A stretch of 14,744 nt of DNA, taken from an uncultured Oscillospiraceae bacterium (GTDB taxonomy: Bacteria; Bacillota; Clostridia; Oscillospirales; Acutalibacteraceae). The notes below the pieces were generated by a model. It made no database searches. It was not told where the DNA came from and saw only the letters and a program-made list of their open reading frames with translations. The stretch is from assembly GCA_910587835.1 (NCBI GenBank), contig CAJUNQ010000018.1, forward strand, positions 1 through 14,744, given 5' to 3'. Position 1 is the stretch's first letter. Each line of letters begins with the position of its first letter. Below, one piece after another: positions 7,267-13,258 of this stretch. The translations under genes and the position numbers were made by a program.

Positions 7267-8235
7267 TTATTGCTCTCCTTTCCCGTCGCCGGCATGGGTC
7301 CCGGCGTCCGTGCTGGTCAGCTGCAGGAACAGGTCCTCCAGGGTGAGGTCGGTATTTTTCAGGCCCAGCACCGGCCAGCCGTTGCGGGCCATCAGGGCAA
7401 ACAGGTCCCGGCGGACGTCCACATCCATGTCAGACTCCACACTGAAGTCAAAGGCGCCGGGCTCCTTCTCGCCCATGGAGTAAACGTCAACCACCTTCTC
7501 CATGGCCTCAATGGCGTGGAGAATCTCCCGCTCGGGCCCCTCGGCCCGGAGAATCAGCCGGTGGTCGTGAGAAAGGTCATGGGCCAGGGTGTCGGTGGCT
7601 CCGTCGGCCACCAGCTTGCCGTTGTTGATGACAATAATGCGCTCGCACACTGCCTGCACCTCGGGCAGAATGTGGGAGCTGAGAATCACCGTATGGTTGC
7701 GGCCCAGATTCTTGATGAGGGTGCGTATCTCAATAATCTGCTTGGGGTCCAGGCCCACTGTGGGCTCGTCCAGAATCAGCACAGGGGGATTGCCGATGAG
7801 AGCCTGGGCAATGCCCACCCGCTGCTTGTAGCCCTTGGAGAGGTTCCCCACCAGGCGGTTGTATACATTGTCGATTTTCACCAGCTTGCAAATCTCCTCC
7901 AAATGCTGCTGGCGGGGCTGGCTGGCCTTTTTCAGCTCGTAGACAAAATTGAGGTACTCCTTTACCGTCATATCCAGATAAAGGGGGGGCTGCTCAGGCA
8001 GATAGCCGATGAGCTTTTTCACCTCATTGGGGTCGTCCAGCGTATTTTTGCCTGAGACGGTGACGCTGCCCTCGGTAGCCGAGAGATAGCCTGTGATAAT
8101 GTTCATGGTGGTGGATTTGCCCGCGCCGTTGGGACCGAGGAAGCCCACAATCGAGCCCTCCTCGATCGTAAAGCTCACATGGTCCACCGCCAGGTTCGCG
8201 CCGTAGCGCTTTGTCAGGTTCCTGACCTCTACCAT
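7267..8235 (-). CDS. ABC transporter ATP-binding protein, GldA/CcmA-like
   Basis: The 322-residue cytoplasmic ATPase powers the adjacent permease. All motifs are present: Walker A GPNGAGKST (34-42), signature LSKGY (132-136) followed by KQR, Walker B LILDEP (153-158) with catalytic E157, and switch H188 in SSHIL. A C-terminal domain of about 95 residues is typical of ABC-2 drug/GldA-type ATPases. I chose ATG 8235, where MVEVRNLTKRYG aligns with family starts and AGGAGG lies 10 bases upstream; an in-frame ATG 45 bases earlier overlaps the promoter and is rejected. It is the first gene of the five-gene leftward operon. Confidence 0.93.
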   Translation of the reverse strand: MVEVRNLTKRYGANLAVDHVSFTIEEGSIVGFLGPNGAGKSTTMNIITGYLSATEGSVTVSGKNTLDDPNEVKKLIGYLPEQPPLYLDMTVKEYLNFVYELKKASQPRQQHLEEICKLVKIDNVYNRLVGNLSKGYKQRVGIAQALIGNPPVLILDEPTVGLDPKQIIEIRTLIKNLGRNHTVILSSHILPEVQAVCERIIVINNGKLVADGATDTLAHDLSHDHRLILRAEGPEREILHAIEAMEKVVDVYSMGEKEPGAFDFSVESDMDVDVRRDLFALMARNGWPVLGLKNTDLTLEDLFLQLTSTDAGTHAGDGKGEQ

Positions 8236-8270
8236 TTCCGTGATTCCTCCTGTTTTTTGAAGCTCCCTAT

Positions 8271-8299
8271 AGTATGACAAAAAACCTGGTTTTTGTCAA
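8271..8299 (-). promoter_or_regulatory. Promoter of the five-gene ABC/GldG operon
   Basis: On the minus strand a perfect -35 box TTGACA (8299-8294) is followed by 17 bases and CATACT (8276-8271). This leaves a leader of roughly 30 bases before the ATG at 8235. The promoter spacer is occupied by the palindrome listed separately. Confidence 0.75.
8275..8298. promoter_or_regulatory. Palindrome overlapping the operon promoter, candidate operator
   Basis: TGACAAAAA (8275-8283) and TTTTTGTCA (8290-8298) are exact complements around 6 bases. The repeat spans from the -10 edge to the -35 box, so a bound dimeric protein would block RNA polymerase. No regulator gene is adjacent. In RNA form it could also act as a hairpin for rightward or leftward readthrough, but the overlap with the promoter makes operator the better reading. 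Confidence 0.5.
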
Positions 8300-8307
8300 G
8301 TACAGCC

Positions 8308-8330
8308 AGAGCCTGTTTTCAAGCGGCTCT
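8308..8330. repeat. Short hairpin resembling a spare end of the structured repeat
   Basis: AGAGCC (8308-8313) pairs with GGCTCT (8325-8330). Its left part AGAGCCTGTTTT closely resembles the AGAGTCTGTTT terminus of the adjacent repeat that starts at 8331. It may be a relic of an earlier copy or part of the same unit. Confidence 0.3.
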
Positions 8331-8494
8331 AGAGTCTGTTTGAAAACTCCGAAACGCCGTCTATTTTGCCCCAAAACGGTGCTTTCTGCGTCAAACATCC
8401 TCGAAAGGCGGCAAGCCTTTCTTGCGGTTTTTTCCTTGAAAGCCCTCGTTTTGGGACAAAAATCCGACATTTCTCCGGTATTAAAACAGACTCT
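8331..8494. repeat. Structured dispersed repeat, copy 1 (MITE-like, complete)
   Basis: The 164-base unit is bounded by perfect 11-base terminal inverted repeats AGAGTCTGTTT (8331-8341) and AAACAGACTCT (8484-8494). Inside, 8364-8377 pairs with 8448-8461 (13 of 14 pairs), and a central hairpin GAAAGGC/GCCTTTC pairs 8403-8409 with 8415-8421. Unpaired blocks shared with copy 2 are GAAACGCCGTCT (8351-8362), CTTTCTGCGTC (8382-8392) and CTTGCGGTTTTTTCCTTGAA (8421-8440). The paired arms differ from copy 2 but remain complementary. It has no transposase and resembles a miniature element moved by an enzyme encoded elsewhere; an RNA function is the alternative. It lies between two promoters. Confidence 0.75.
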
Positions 8495-8591
8495 GGGGGA
8501 TTTGAGGGAAAGAGAGAAGTTTTTTCTGAAAAAGGACCTGCTTTTCCCTTCATGTCCCGTTTTCCCCTGGTTCCGGCTGTAAAATGCAGCA

Positions 8592-8650
8592 AACGCGACG
8601 AAAACCGGTATACACCGGCTTTGCGGCAAGGGGCTCTGCTGCTTCGCGTT
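8592..8650. other. Nested inverted repeats, possible three-way-junction fold
   Basis: An outer stem AACGCGA (8592-8598) / TCGCGTT (8644-8650) encloses two hairpins. The first is CCGGT (8605-8609) / ACCGG (8614-8618) with an ATAC loop. The second is GCGGCA (8623-8628) / TGCTGC (8637-8642) with one wobble. It is upstream of the YciI promoter, so it would not be in that transcript. It could be a second kind of short repeat or a remnant. Confidence 0.4.
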
Positions 8651-8726
8651 GACGATAGCCGCTGTTTTGCCGGGTACAGTATAGCGCGGAAATGTGAATA
8701 TCAGGTGAACGCCTGGTGATTCTTGG

Positions 8727-8754
8727 TTGACGCAGAGGCACAATATGATATAAT
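8727..8754 (+). promoter_or_regulatory. Promoter of the YciI-like gene
   Basis: TTGACG (8727-8732), a 16-base spacer and a perfect TATAAT (8749-8754) form a strong vegetative promoter. The leader of about 70 bases contains a hairpin AGCGGC (8764-8769) / GCCGCT (8779-8784). Confidence 0.8.
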
Positions 8755-8831
8755 CAAAAGGAAAGCGGCCCCCTTACAGCCGCTCTCCTTCCCAAGTCAG
8801 AAGCAACGGAAACCGCAAAGGAGGAGCCTCT

Positions 8832-9101
8832 ATGGAAAACCCGCTGTACCTGGTGATGCTTGAGAAAAGCAAGACCTATAACCGAATGACCAAAAAGATC
8901 GTGACAGAGCATGTGGAAAACCTGCGCAGGCTGGATGATGAGGGCAGGCTGGTGTTCTGCGGCATGTATATTCTGAATGCGGCAAGCAAAGAGGAGGCAG
9001 AAGCCCTCTGCGCCCAGGAGCCCCTGGTTGCCGGAGGCTACGCCTCTTACCGGCTTGCCGCCGTGCAGGCCGCGAACCGGGAAAACAACTATCTGCTGTA
9101 G
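8832..9101 (+). CDS. YciI-like protein
   Basis: The 89-residue protein matches the YCII-related family (PF03795), small dimeric alpha/beta proteins with a ferredoxin-like fold. It has the expected pattern: an N-terminal strand PLYLVMLEKS, conserved His27 in EHVENLRRL, then the DDEGRLVFCG turn and a long C-terminal half ending in GYASYRLAAVQAA. Most members have no proven reaction; the conserved His and Asp suggest a possible active site. The start is fixed by AAAGGAGG 8 bases upstream. It is a single-gene unit with its own promoter (8727-8754) and terminator (9137-9168). Confidence 0.82.
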   Translation: MENPLYLVMLEKSKTYNRMTKKIVTEHVENLRRLDDEGRLVFCGMYILNAASKEEAEALCAQEPLVAGGYASYRLAAVQAANRENNYLL

Positions 9102-9136
9102 GCATGAGTTGGCCTGCCGGGAAAATGACGGCAAGG

Positions 9137-9168
9137 AAAAAGCCTCCGGTTTAAGCCGGAGGCTTTTT
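9137..9168. terminator. Bidirectional rho-independent terminator
   Basis: AAAAAGCCTCCGG (9137-9149) and CCGGAGGCTTTTT (9156-9168) form a perfect 13-pair stem around TTTAAG. T-runs are present on both strands. It serves the rightward YciI gene (stop at 9101) and the leftward exporter operon (stop at 9215). Confidence 0.9.
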
Positions 9169-9214
9169 CACATGCTTTGCAGAAATCTGTGGAATGTTTT
9201 TGCAGCCCGGCCTC

Positions 9215-10993
9215 TCACTGAAACTGGGAGTTATACAGGCTGGCATAGAAGCCGGCCTTTTCCATCAGTTGCTGGTGGGTGCCCTGCTCCACAATGTCTC
9301 CGTCCCGCACCACCAGAATGTTGTTGGCGTTCTGAATGGTCGAGAGCCTGTGAGCGATGACAAAGCAGGTCTTATCCTTCATCAGGGTGCGCATGGCCGC
9401 CTGAATCTGCTGCTCGGTGCGGGTGTCCACATTGGAGGTGGCCTCGTCCAGAATCAGCATTTTCGCGTCCAGCAGCATGGCCCGGGCAATGGTCAGCAGC
9501 TGCTTCTGTCCCTGGGAGATGTTGATGCCGTTCTCGTCCAGAATGGTGTCGTACCCCTGGGGCAGGGCCATAATGTACCGGTGAATGCGGGCCGCCTTGG
9601 CCGCTGCTTCCACATCCTCCCGGCGGGCGTCCTTTTTGCCGTAGGCCAGATTCTCAAAGATGGTGCCTGTAAACAGCCAGGTATCCTGAAGCACCATGGC
9701 GTAGGAGAGCCGCAGGCTCTTGCGGGTAATGTCCTGAATATCCCTGCCGTCCAGGGTGATGCGCCCCTGGTCCGGGTCGTAAAAGCGCATAAGCAGATTG
9801 ATCAGGGTGGTCTTTCCCGCGCCGGTGGGGCCTACAATGGCAGTCAGCTCCCCAGGGGCGGCGTGGAGGTTCAGGCCGTGGATGATGGTCTTCTCTGGGT
9901 CGTAGCCAAAGCGCACCTCCTCCATGCGCACGTCCCCCTCTGTGTGGGACAGCTCAACCGCGCCGGAGGCGTCGGCGGGCTCAGTGGGCTGGTCCATCAG
10001 GTCGAATACCCGCTCTGCCGCCGCACAGGCTGACTGAAGCTCGCTGACAATGTTGGCCATCTCGTTGATCGGCCCTGAGAACCGCCGGGAGTACAGCACA
10101 AAGCTGGACAGGTCGCCAATGGAGATGCGCTGCAAAAGGAACAGCACTGCCCCGAAAATGCTGATAAAGGCCAGAGACAGGTTGTTGATGAAGTTCACCG
10201 AGGGGCCGGTCATGGCGCCGTAGTAGTCGGCGTTATAGTAGGCGTCCACCGCCGCCTGGTTCTTTTTGTCGAACCGGGCGGTCTGGGTGGCCTCCTGGTG
10301 GTAGGCCTTGGTGGTCTTCTGGCCGCTGATAATCTCCTCCACAAAGCCGTTGAGCTCACCCAGCATCACCGAACGCTTGTGGAACAGGGGCCGCACCTTT
10401 TTGGTCATGTACCGGGTAAACAGCACCGACAGGGGGATGGTCACCGCAAACACCAGCACCAGCATGGGAGAAATGGCGATCATCATAATCAGGGACCCCA
10501 GCACGGTGATGGCGCTGGCGGCAATCTGCAGCAGGTCATTGGACAGGGAGGCGTTCACCGTGTCAATGTCGTAGGACAGGTGGCTGACAATGTCGCCGGT
10601 CTGGTGTTGGTCAAAATATTTTACCGGCAGAAGGGTCAGCCGGTCGAATACCTGCTGGCGCATCTCCCGCACAATCTTCTGGCTGAGCTGAATCATGAGG
10701 ATGGACAGCAGGTAGGAGAGTCCTGAGGAGATGGCGTAGAACAGCACCATCAGCCCGCAGAAGAAGAACACCGAGGTAAAGTCTACCCCGCCCTTTTCCA
10801 GGCCAATGGCGTCAATGGCCCGGCCTGAGAGCCAGGGCCCCAGCAGGGCCAGCAGATTGCTGGAAACCGTAAGAGCCAGAGCGGCCAGCGCCATGAATTT
10901 ATGGGCGTATATGTAGCTCCACAGGCGAAGGAGTACCTTTTTGCGGTCCTTGGGCTTTTCAATCGGGCCCCGGGGCATAAAACGCGGCGGCAT
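9215..10993 (-). CDS. Heterodimeric ABC exporter, subunit with catalytic NBD (TM288/BmrD-like)
   Basis: The 592-residue protein fuses a six-helix export domain (about 25-320) to an ATPase domain (about 345-592). Walker A is GPTGAGKTT (388-396), Walker B is LILDEATS (513-520) with catalytic E517, and the switch His is H548 in AHRLS. The signature is ISQGQ (492-496) rather than LSGGQ, as in the TM288-type half of heterodimeric exporters. It pairs with the product of the gene just upstream, forming one full and one degenerate ATP site. Its ATG (10993-10991) overlaps the upstream stop by one base (TGATG), with GGAGG 8 bases before, so synthesis is coupled. Substrates of such exporters are drugs, lipids or peptides; which applies here cannot be read. 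Confidence 0.94.
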   Translation of the reverse strand: MPPRFMPRGPIEKPKDRKKVLLRLWSYIYAHKFMALAALALTVSSNLLALLGPWLSGRAIDAIGLEKGGVDFTSVFFFCGLMVLFYAISSGLSYLLSILMIQLSQKIVREMRQQVFDRLTLLPVKYFDQHQTGDIVSHLSYDIDTVNASLSNDLLQIAASAITVLGSLIMMIAISPMLVLVFAVTIPLSVLFTRYMTKKVRPLFHKRSVMLGELNGFVEEIISGQKTTKAYHQEATQTARFDKKNQAAVDAYYNADYYGAMTGPSVNFINNLSLAFISIFGAVLFLLQRISIGDLSSFVLYSRRFSGPINEMANIVSELQSACAAAERVFDLMDQPTEPADASGAVELSHTEGDVRMEEVRFGYDPEKTIIHGLNLHAAPGELTAIVGPTGAGKTTLINLLMRFYDPDQGRITLDGRDIQDITRKSLRLSYAMVLQDTWLFTGTIFENLAYGKKDARREDVEAAAKAARIHRYIMALPQGYDTILDENGINISQGQKQLLTIARAMLLDAKMLILDEATSNVDTRTEQQIQAAMRTLMKDKTCFVIAHRLSTIQNANNILVVRDGDIVEQGTHQQLMEKAGFYASLYNSQFQ

Positions 10994-12795
10994 CAGTCAT
11001 TCCTCCCTTCTTTCACGCTGTGTACGTTTTGCGTGCCAGGTTCATGTTGGCAGGCGTCGCTTTGCCGGACTTGCGGATTGGAAGCAGCGTCACCCTGCCC
11101 CATCTGGGACACAGCGATTTCACGGTAGACCGGGCAGCTCTCCATCAGCTCCTCATGGGTGCCATAGCCCAGCTCTTTTCCCTCGTCCAGCACCAGAATA
11201 TGGTCTGCGTGGAGAATGGAGCTCACCCGCTGGGCAATGATGACTGTGGTCACCCCGGCATACTCCTGGCGCAGGGTCTGGCGCAGGGCCGCGTCTGTGC
11301 GGTAGTCCAGAGCCGAAGAGGAGTCGTCCAGCACCAGGAACTCCGGGGCGCCGGCCAGGGCCCGGGCAATGAGCACCCGCTGCTTCTGCCCGCCGGAGAG
11401 ATTGGTGCCCTTGGAGGTAAGCATATGCCCAAAGCCGTCGGGCAGGCCGGAGATGAACTCCATGGCCTGGGCGCAGCGGGCGGCCTTTTCAATTTCCTCA
11501 TCGGTCAGATTTCTGCCAAAGGCGATGTTCTCCCGCAGGGTGTCGGCAAAGAGCACGTCGTTCTGAAACACCACCCCAAACTTGGTGTGCAGCTCCTCAG
11601 GGGGAATGGAGGCAATGGGCCGGCCGTTGATGGCCACCCTTCCCTGGTCCGCGTCATACAGGCGCATCAGCAGGTTGACCAGAGTGGACTTGCCGCAGCC
11701 TGTGGCCCCGATTATACCCAAAGTCTCACCAGCCCGCAGGCAGAAGCTGATGTCTTCCACATTGGGCTCCTTTTTGTTGTAGGAAAAGGTGACATGGTCA
11801 AACTCCACATGATAGGGGGAGTCCTCCTGCCGCCCCGGCCGCAGAGGCAGGCCCGCCGGGGTGGAGAGCACCTGAGCAATCCGGTTGCCGCTGGCAGAGC
11901 TGCGGGAGAAGGAGACGAAAATACGGGTCATGGCCATCATGGCGTTGAGAATGATGGTGAAGTAGCTCAAAAAGGCAATGATCTTTCCCGGCTGAGTCAA
12001 CCCCTCGTTTACCCGGAAAGCGCCTACAATGATAACAGCAGTAAGGCCCAGGTTCAAAAACAGGTTCATCAGGGGATTGGTCAGAGCCATGGTCATGCCG
12101 GCCTTGGTCTCTCTGGCAGAAACCCCCGCGTTCACCCCGGCAAAGCGCTTCTTTTCATAGTCCACCTTGGACAGAGCCTTGATGACCCGAATGCCAGAGA
12201 TAGTCTCACGCACAGTGCGGACCATGGAATCTACCCCCTGCTGTAAGTGGGTATACAGGGGCACACCCTTTTTAGAGACCGTATACACCAGCACGGCAAT
12301 AAAGGGCAGGGTGCACACCAGCACCAGAGTCAGCACCGGGTCAAGGGTGAGGGTGACCAGAATGCCCCCCACCAGCAGAATAGGGGCCCGCACACCGATG
12401 CGCTGCATCATGCCCAGCATTTGGTGGATTTGATAGGTGTCGGTGGTCAGTCGGGATTCCAGGGAGGGGATGGAGAACTCGTCAATCTGCCCGCAGGAGA
12501 GCTCTGATATTCTGGCGAACAGATCGTGGCGGATGGCCTGGGTGGTGTGCTGGGCCACCCAAGCGGCCATACGGTTGGCCAGAATATTGGTGACCCAGGC
12601 AGTAAGAGCGGCCAGCACCATGGCCGCGCCCCACCAGGCAATGCGGGTCATGTCCTTGGTGGGGGCCACCTCGTCGATCATGTAGGACAGAATCCAGGGC
12701 AGCAGCAGCTCTACGGCTGAGCCGATGAATTTGATGGTGAGGCCCAGCGTCATACGGGGGACAAAGGGCTTCAGGTAGGCAAAAATGGTTTTCAT
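10993..12795 (-). CDS. Heterodimeric ABC exporter, subunit with degenerate NBD (TM287/BmrC-like)
   Basis: The 600-residue protein has an export membrane domain (about 10-310) and an ATPase domain (about 330-565). Walker A is GATGCGKST (363-371) and the signature is a consensus LSGGQ (466-470). The residue after Walker B is D491 (VLDDSSSALD) instead of the catalytic Glu, and the switch His is replaced by Q522 (AQRVSS). Thus its own Walker site should hold ATP without rapid hydrolysis, while its signature completes the active site of the partner. A hydrophilic tail of about 35 residues follows. I chose ATG 12795, with AAGGAG 8 bases upstream and the family-like start MKTIFAYLKPF; an ATG 75 bases earlier lies inside the promoter. 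Confidence 0.94.
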   Translation of the reverse strand: MKTIFAYLKPFVPRMTLGLTIKFIGSAVELLLPWILSYMIDEVAPTKDMTRIAWWGAAMVLAALTAWVTNILANRMAAWVAQHTTQAIRHDLFARISELSCGQIDEFSIPSLESRLTTDTYQIHQMLGMMQRIGVRAPILLVGGILVTLTLDPVLTLVLVCTLPFIAVLVYTVSKKGVPLYTHLQQGVDSMVRTVRETISGIRVIKALSKVDYEKKRFAGVNAGVSARETKAGMTMALTNPLMNLFLNLGLTAVIIVGAFRVNEGLTQPGKIIAFLSYFTIILNAMMAMTRIFVSFSRSSASGNRIAQVLSTPAGLPLRPGRQEDSPYHVEFDHVTFSYNKKEPNVEDISFCLRAGETLGIIGATGCGKSTLVNLLMRLYDADQGRVAINGRPIASIPPEELHTKFGVVFQNDVLFADTLRENIAFGRNLTDEEIEKAARCAQAMEFISGLPDGFGHMLTSKGTNLSGGQKQRVLIARALAGAPEFLVLDDSSSALDYRTDAALRQTLRQEYAGVTTVIIAQRVSSILHADHILVLDEGKELGYGTHEELMESCPVYREIAVSQMGQGDAASNPQVRQSDACQHEPGTQNVHSVKEGRND

Positions 12796-12841
12796 AGGGG
12801 ACTCCTTGGGGCTGTTTTTCTTTTTTGATGTATGCAGGGTT

Positions 12842-12870
12842 ATTATACCGCAGTTTAGTTGACACTGCAA
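12842..12870 (-). promoter_or_regulatory. Promoter of the ABC exporter operon
   Basis: On the minus strand TTGCAG (12870-12865) is followed by 17 bases and a perfect TATAAT (12847-12842). The -35 box is weak (three of six matches). The leader before the ATG at 12795 is roughly 40 bases. Confidence 0.65.
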
Positions 12871-12873
12871 CTA
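12856..12873. promoter_or_regulatory. Palindrome over the exporter -35 box, candidate MarR-type operator
   Basis: TAGTTG (12856-12861) and CAACTA (12868-12873) form an 18-base palindrome covering the -35 box and part of the spacer. Size, spacing and sequence resemble operators of MarR-family repressors, which often control exporters of this class. A partial second match, TTAGTTTGACACTG, lies at 12987-12999. No repressor gene is in the window, so this is inference. Confidence 0.45.
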
Positions 12874-13002
12874 CTTTTTTTCAATTATGGCAGAAAAATG
12901 TTTATTTTTTGTAAAATCTGTGAGGCCAGTCAGAATTGTATGGCTCTTTGGCATCGCGCCGCGCACAAGTCAGGGTGTCTGGCAGTTAGTTTGACACTGG
13001 CA

Positions 13003-13037
13003 GAAGAACTGCCGGCGGGCTTACCGGCAGGGTCTTC
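13003..13037. terminator. Imperfect hairpin, weak terminator or relic
   Basis: CTGCCGG (13009-13015) pairs with CCGGCAG (13024-13030), and GAAGA (13003-13007) pairs with TCTTC (13033-13037) beyond a small bulge. A short T-rich stretch follows on the plus strand. No gene ends just before it, so its use as a terminator is doubtful. Confidence 0.3.
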
Positions 13038-13120
13038 TATTCTTTAAAATACTTGTTTATTGTAATTTTCCCACTTGTATTGCCAGGTCTCCACTGCAAA
13101 TCCCCCATTCCGTTGCCCCC

Positions 13121-13149
13121 TTTTCATCTTCTCCTGATTGTGTTATAAT
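13121..13149 (+). promoter_or_regulatory. Promoter of the DUF1015 gene (extended -10)
   Basis: TGTTATAAT (13141-13149) is a consensus -10 with the TGn extension. The -35 region at 13121-13126 is TTTTCA, 17 bases upstream, and is weak, which an extended -10 can compensate for. Confidence 0.65.
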
Positions 13150-13166
13150 GTACCCACGCGTACATT

Positions 13167-13230
13167 CACGCGATAGCGTGCCGCTGTGCGCTCAGGGAAA
13201 GCAGTCCGGCTGTCAAAGGCCCGGACTGCT
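13167..13230 (+). promoter_or_regulatory. Two leader hairpins upstream of the DUF1015 gene
   Basis: CACGC (13167-13171) pairs with GCGTG (13176-13180) around GATA. AGCAGTCCGG (13200-13209) pairs perfectly with CCGGACTGCT (13221-13230) around 11 bases. The second ends 13 bases before the ribosome binding site GAAGGAGG. No U-run follows, so mRNA stability or control of ribosome access is likelier than termination. I do not recognise a known riboswitch. Confidence 0.45.
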
Positions 13231-13258
13231 CCCAATCCAATCGAAGGAGGAAATCAGT

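Larger units (their letters stand above)
8236..8831. other. Long non-coding stretch between divergent genes
   Basis: About 600 bases separate the leftward operon and the rightward YciI gene. It contains the operon promoter and palindrome, a structured repeat (8331-8494), a possible three-way fold (8592-8650), and the YciI promoter and leader. Several open frames cross it in both directions, but none has a fitting ribosome binding site or a recognisable protein. The frame on the minus strand that overlaps both repeat copies is not preserved between them. Confidence 0.6.
12796..13258. other. Non-coding stretch between divergent exporter and DUF1015 genes
   Basis: It holds the exporter promoter and palindrome, an imperfect long hairpin (13003-13037), and the DUF1015 promoter and leader hairpins. 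A 62-codon rightward open frame at 12859-13047 overlaps the exporter promoter and has no credible ribosome binding site. I see no gene here. Confidence 0.6.

Noticed and set aside
6484..8055. A 523-codon rightward open frame antisense to the ATPase and permease genes
   Set aside because: The opposite strand carries complete ABC motifs. The frame has shadow-like composition and no start signals.
8331..8494. Structured repeat as a terminator for one of the flanking genes
   Set aside because: It lies upstream of both divergent genes, not after any gene, and the same unit also occurs inside the start of another gene.
8267..8743. A 158-codon leftward open frame, and a similar-looking frame in repeat copy 2, sharing peptides such as FDAE and RRRF
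   Set aside because: The identical nucleotide block around CTTGCGGTTTTTTCC is read in different frames in the two copies because of one-base indels, and the variable parts follow base-pairing. There is no ribosome binding site. The similarity is DNA-level repeat similarity, not a protein.
11020..12246. A 408-codon rightward open frame antisense to the exporter subunit
   Set aside because: It is a shadow of an unambiguous ABC exporter gene with all motifs in the other strand.
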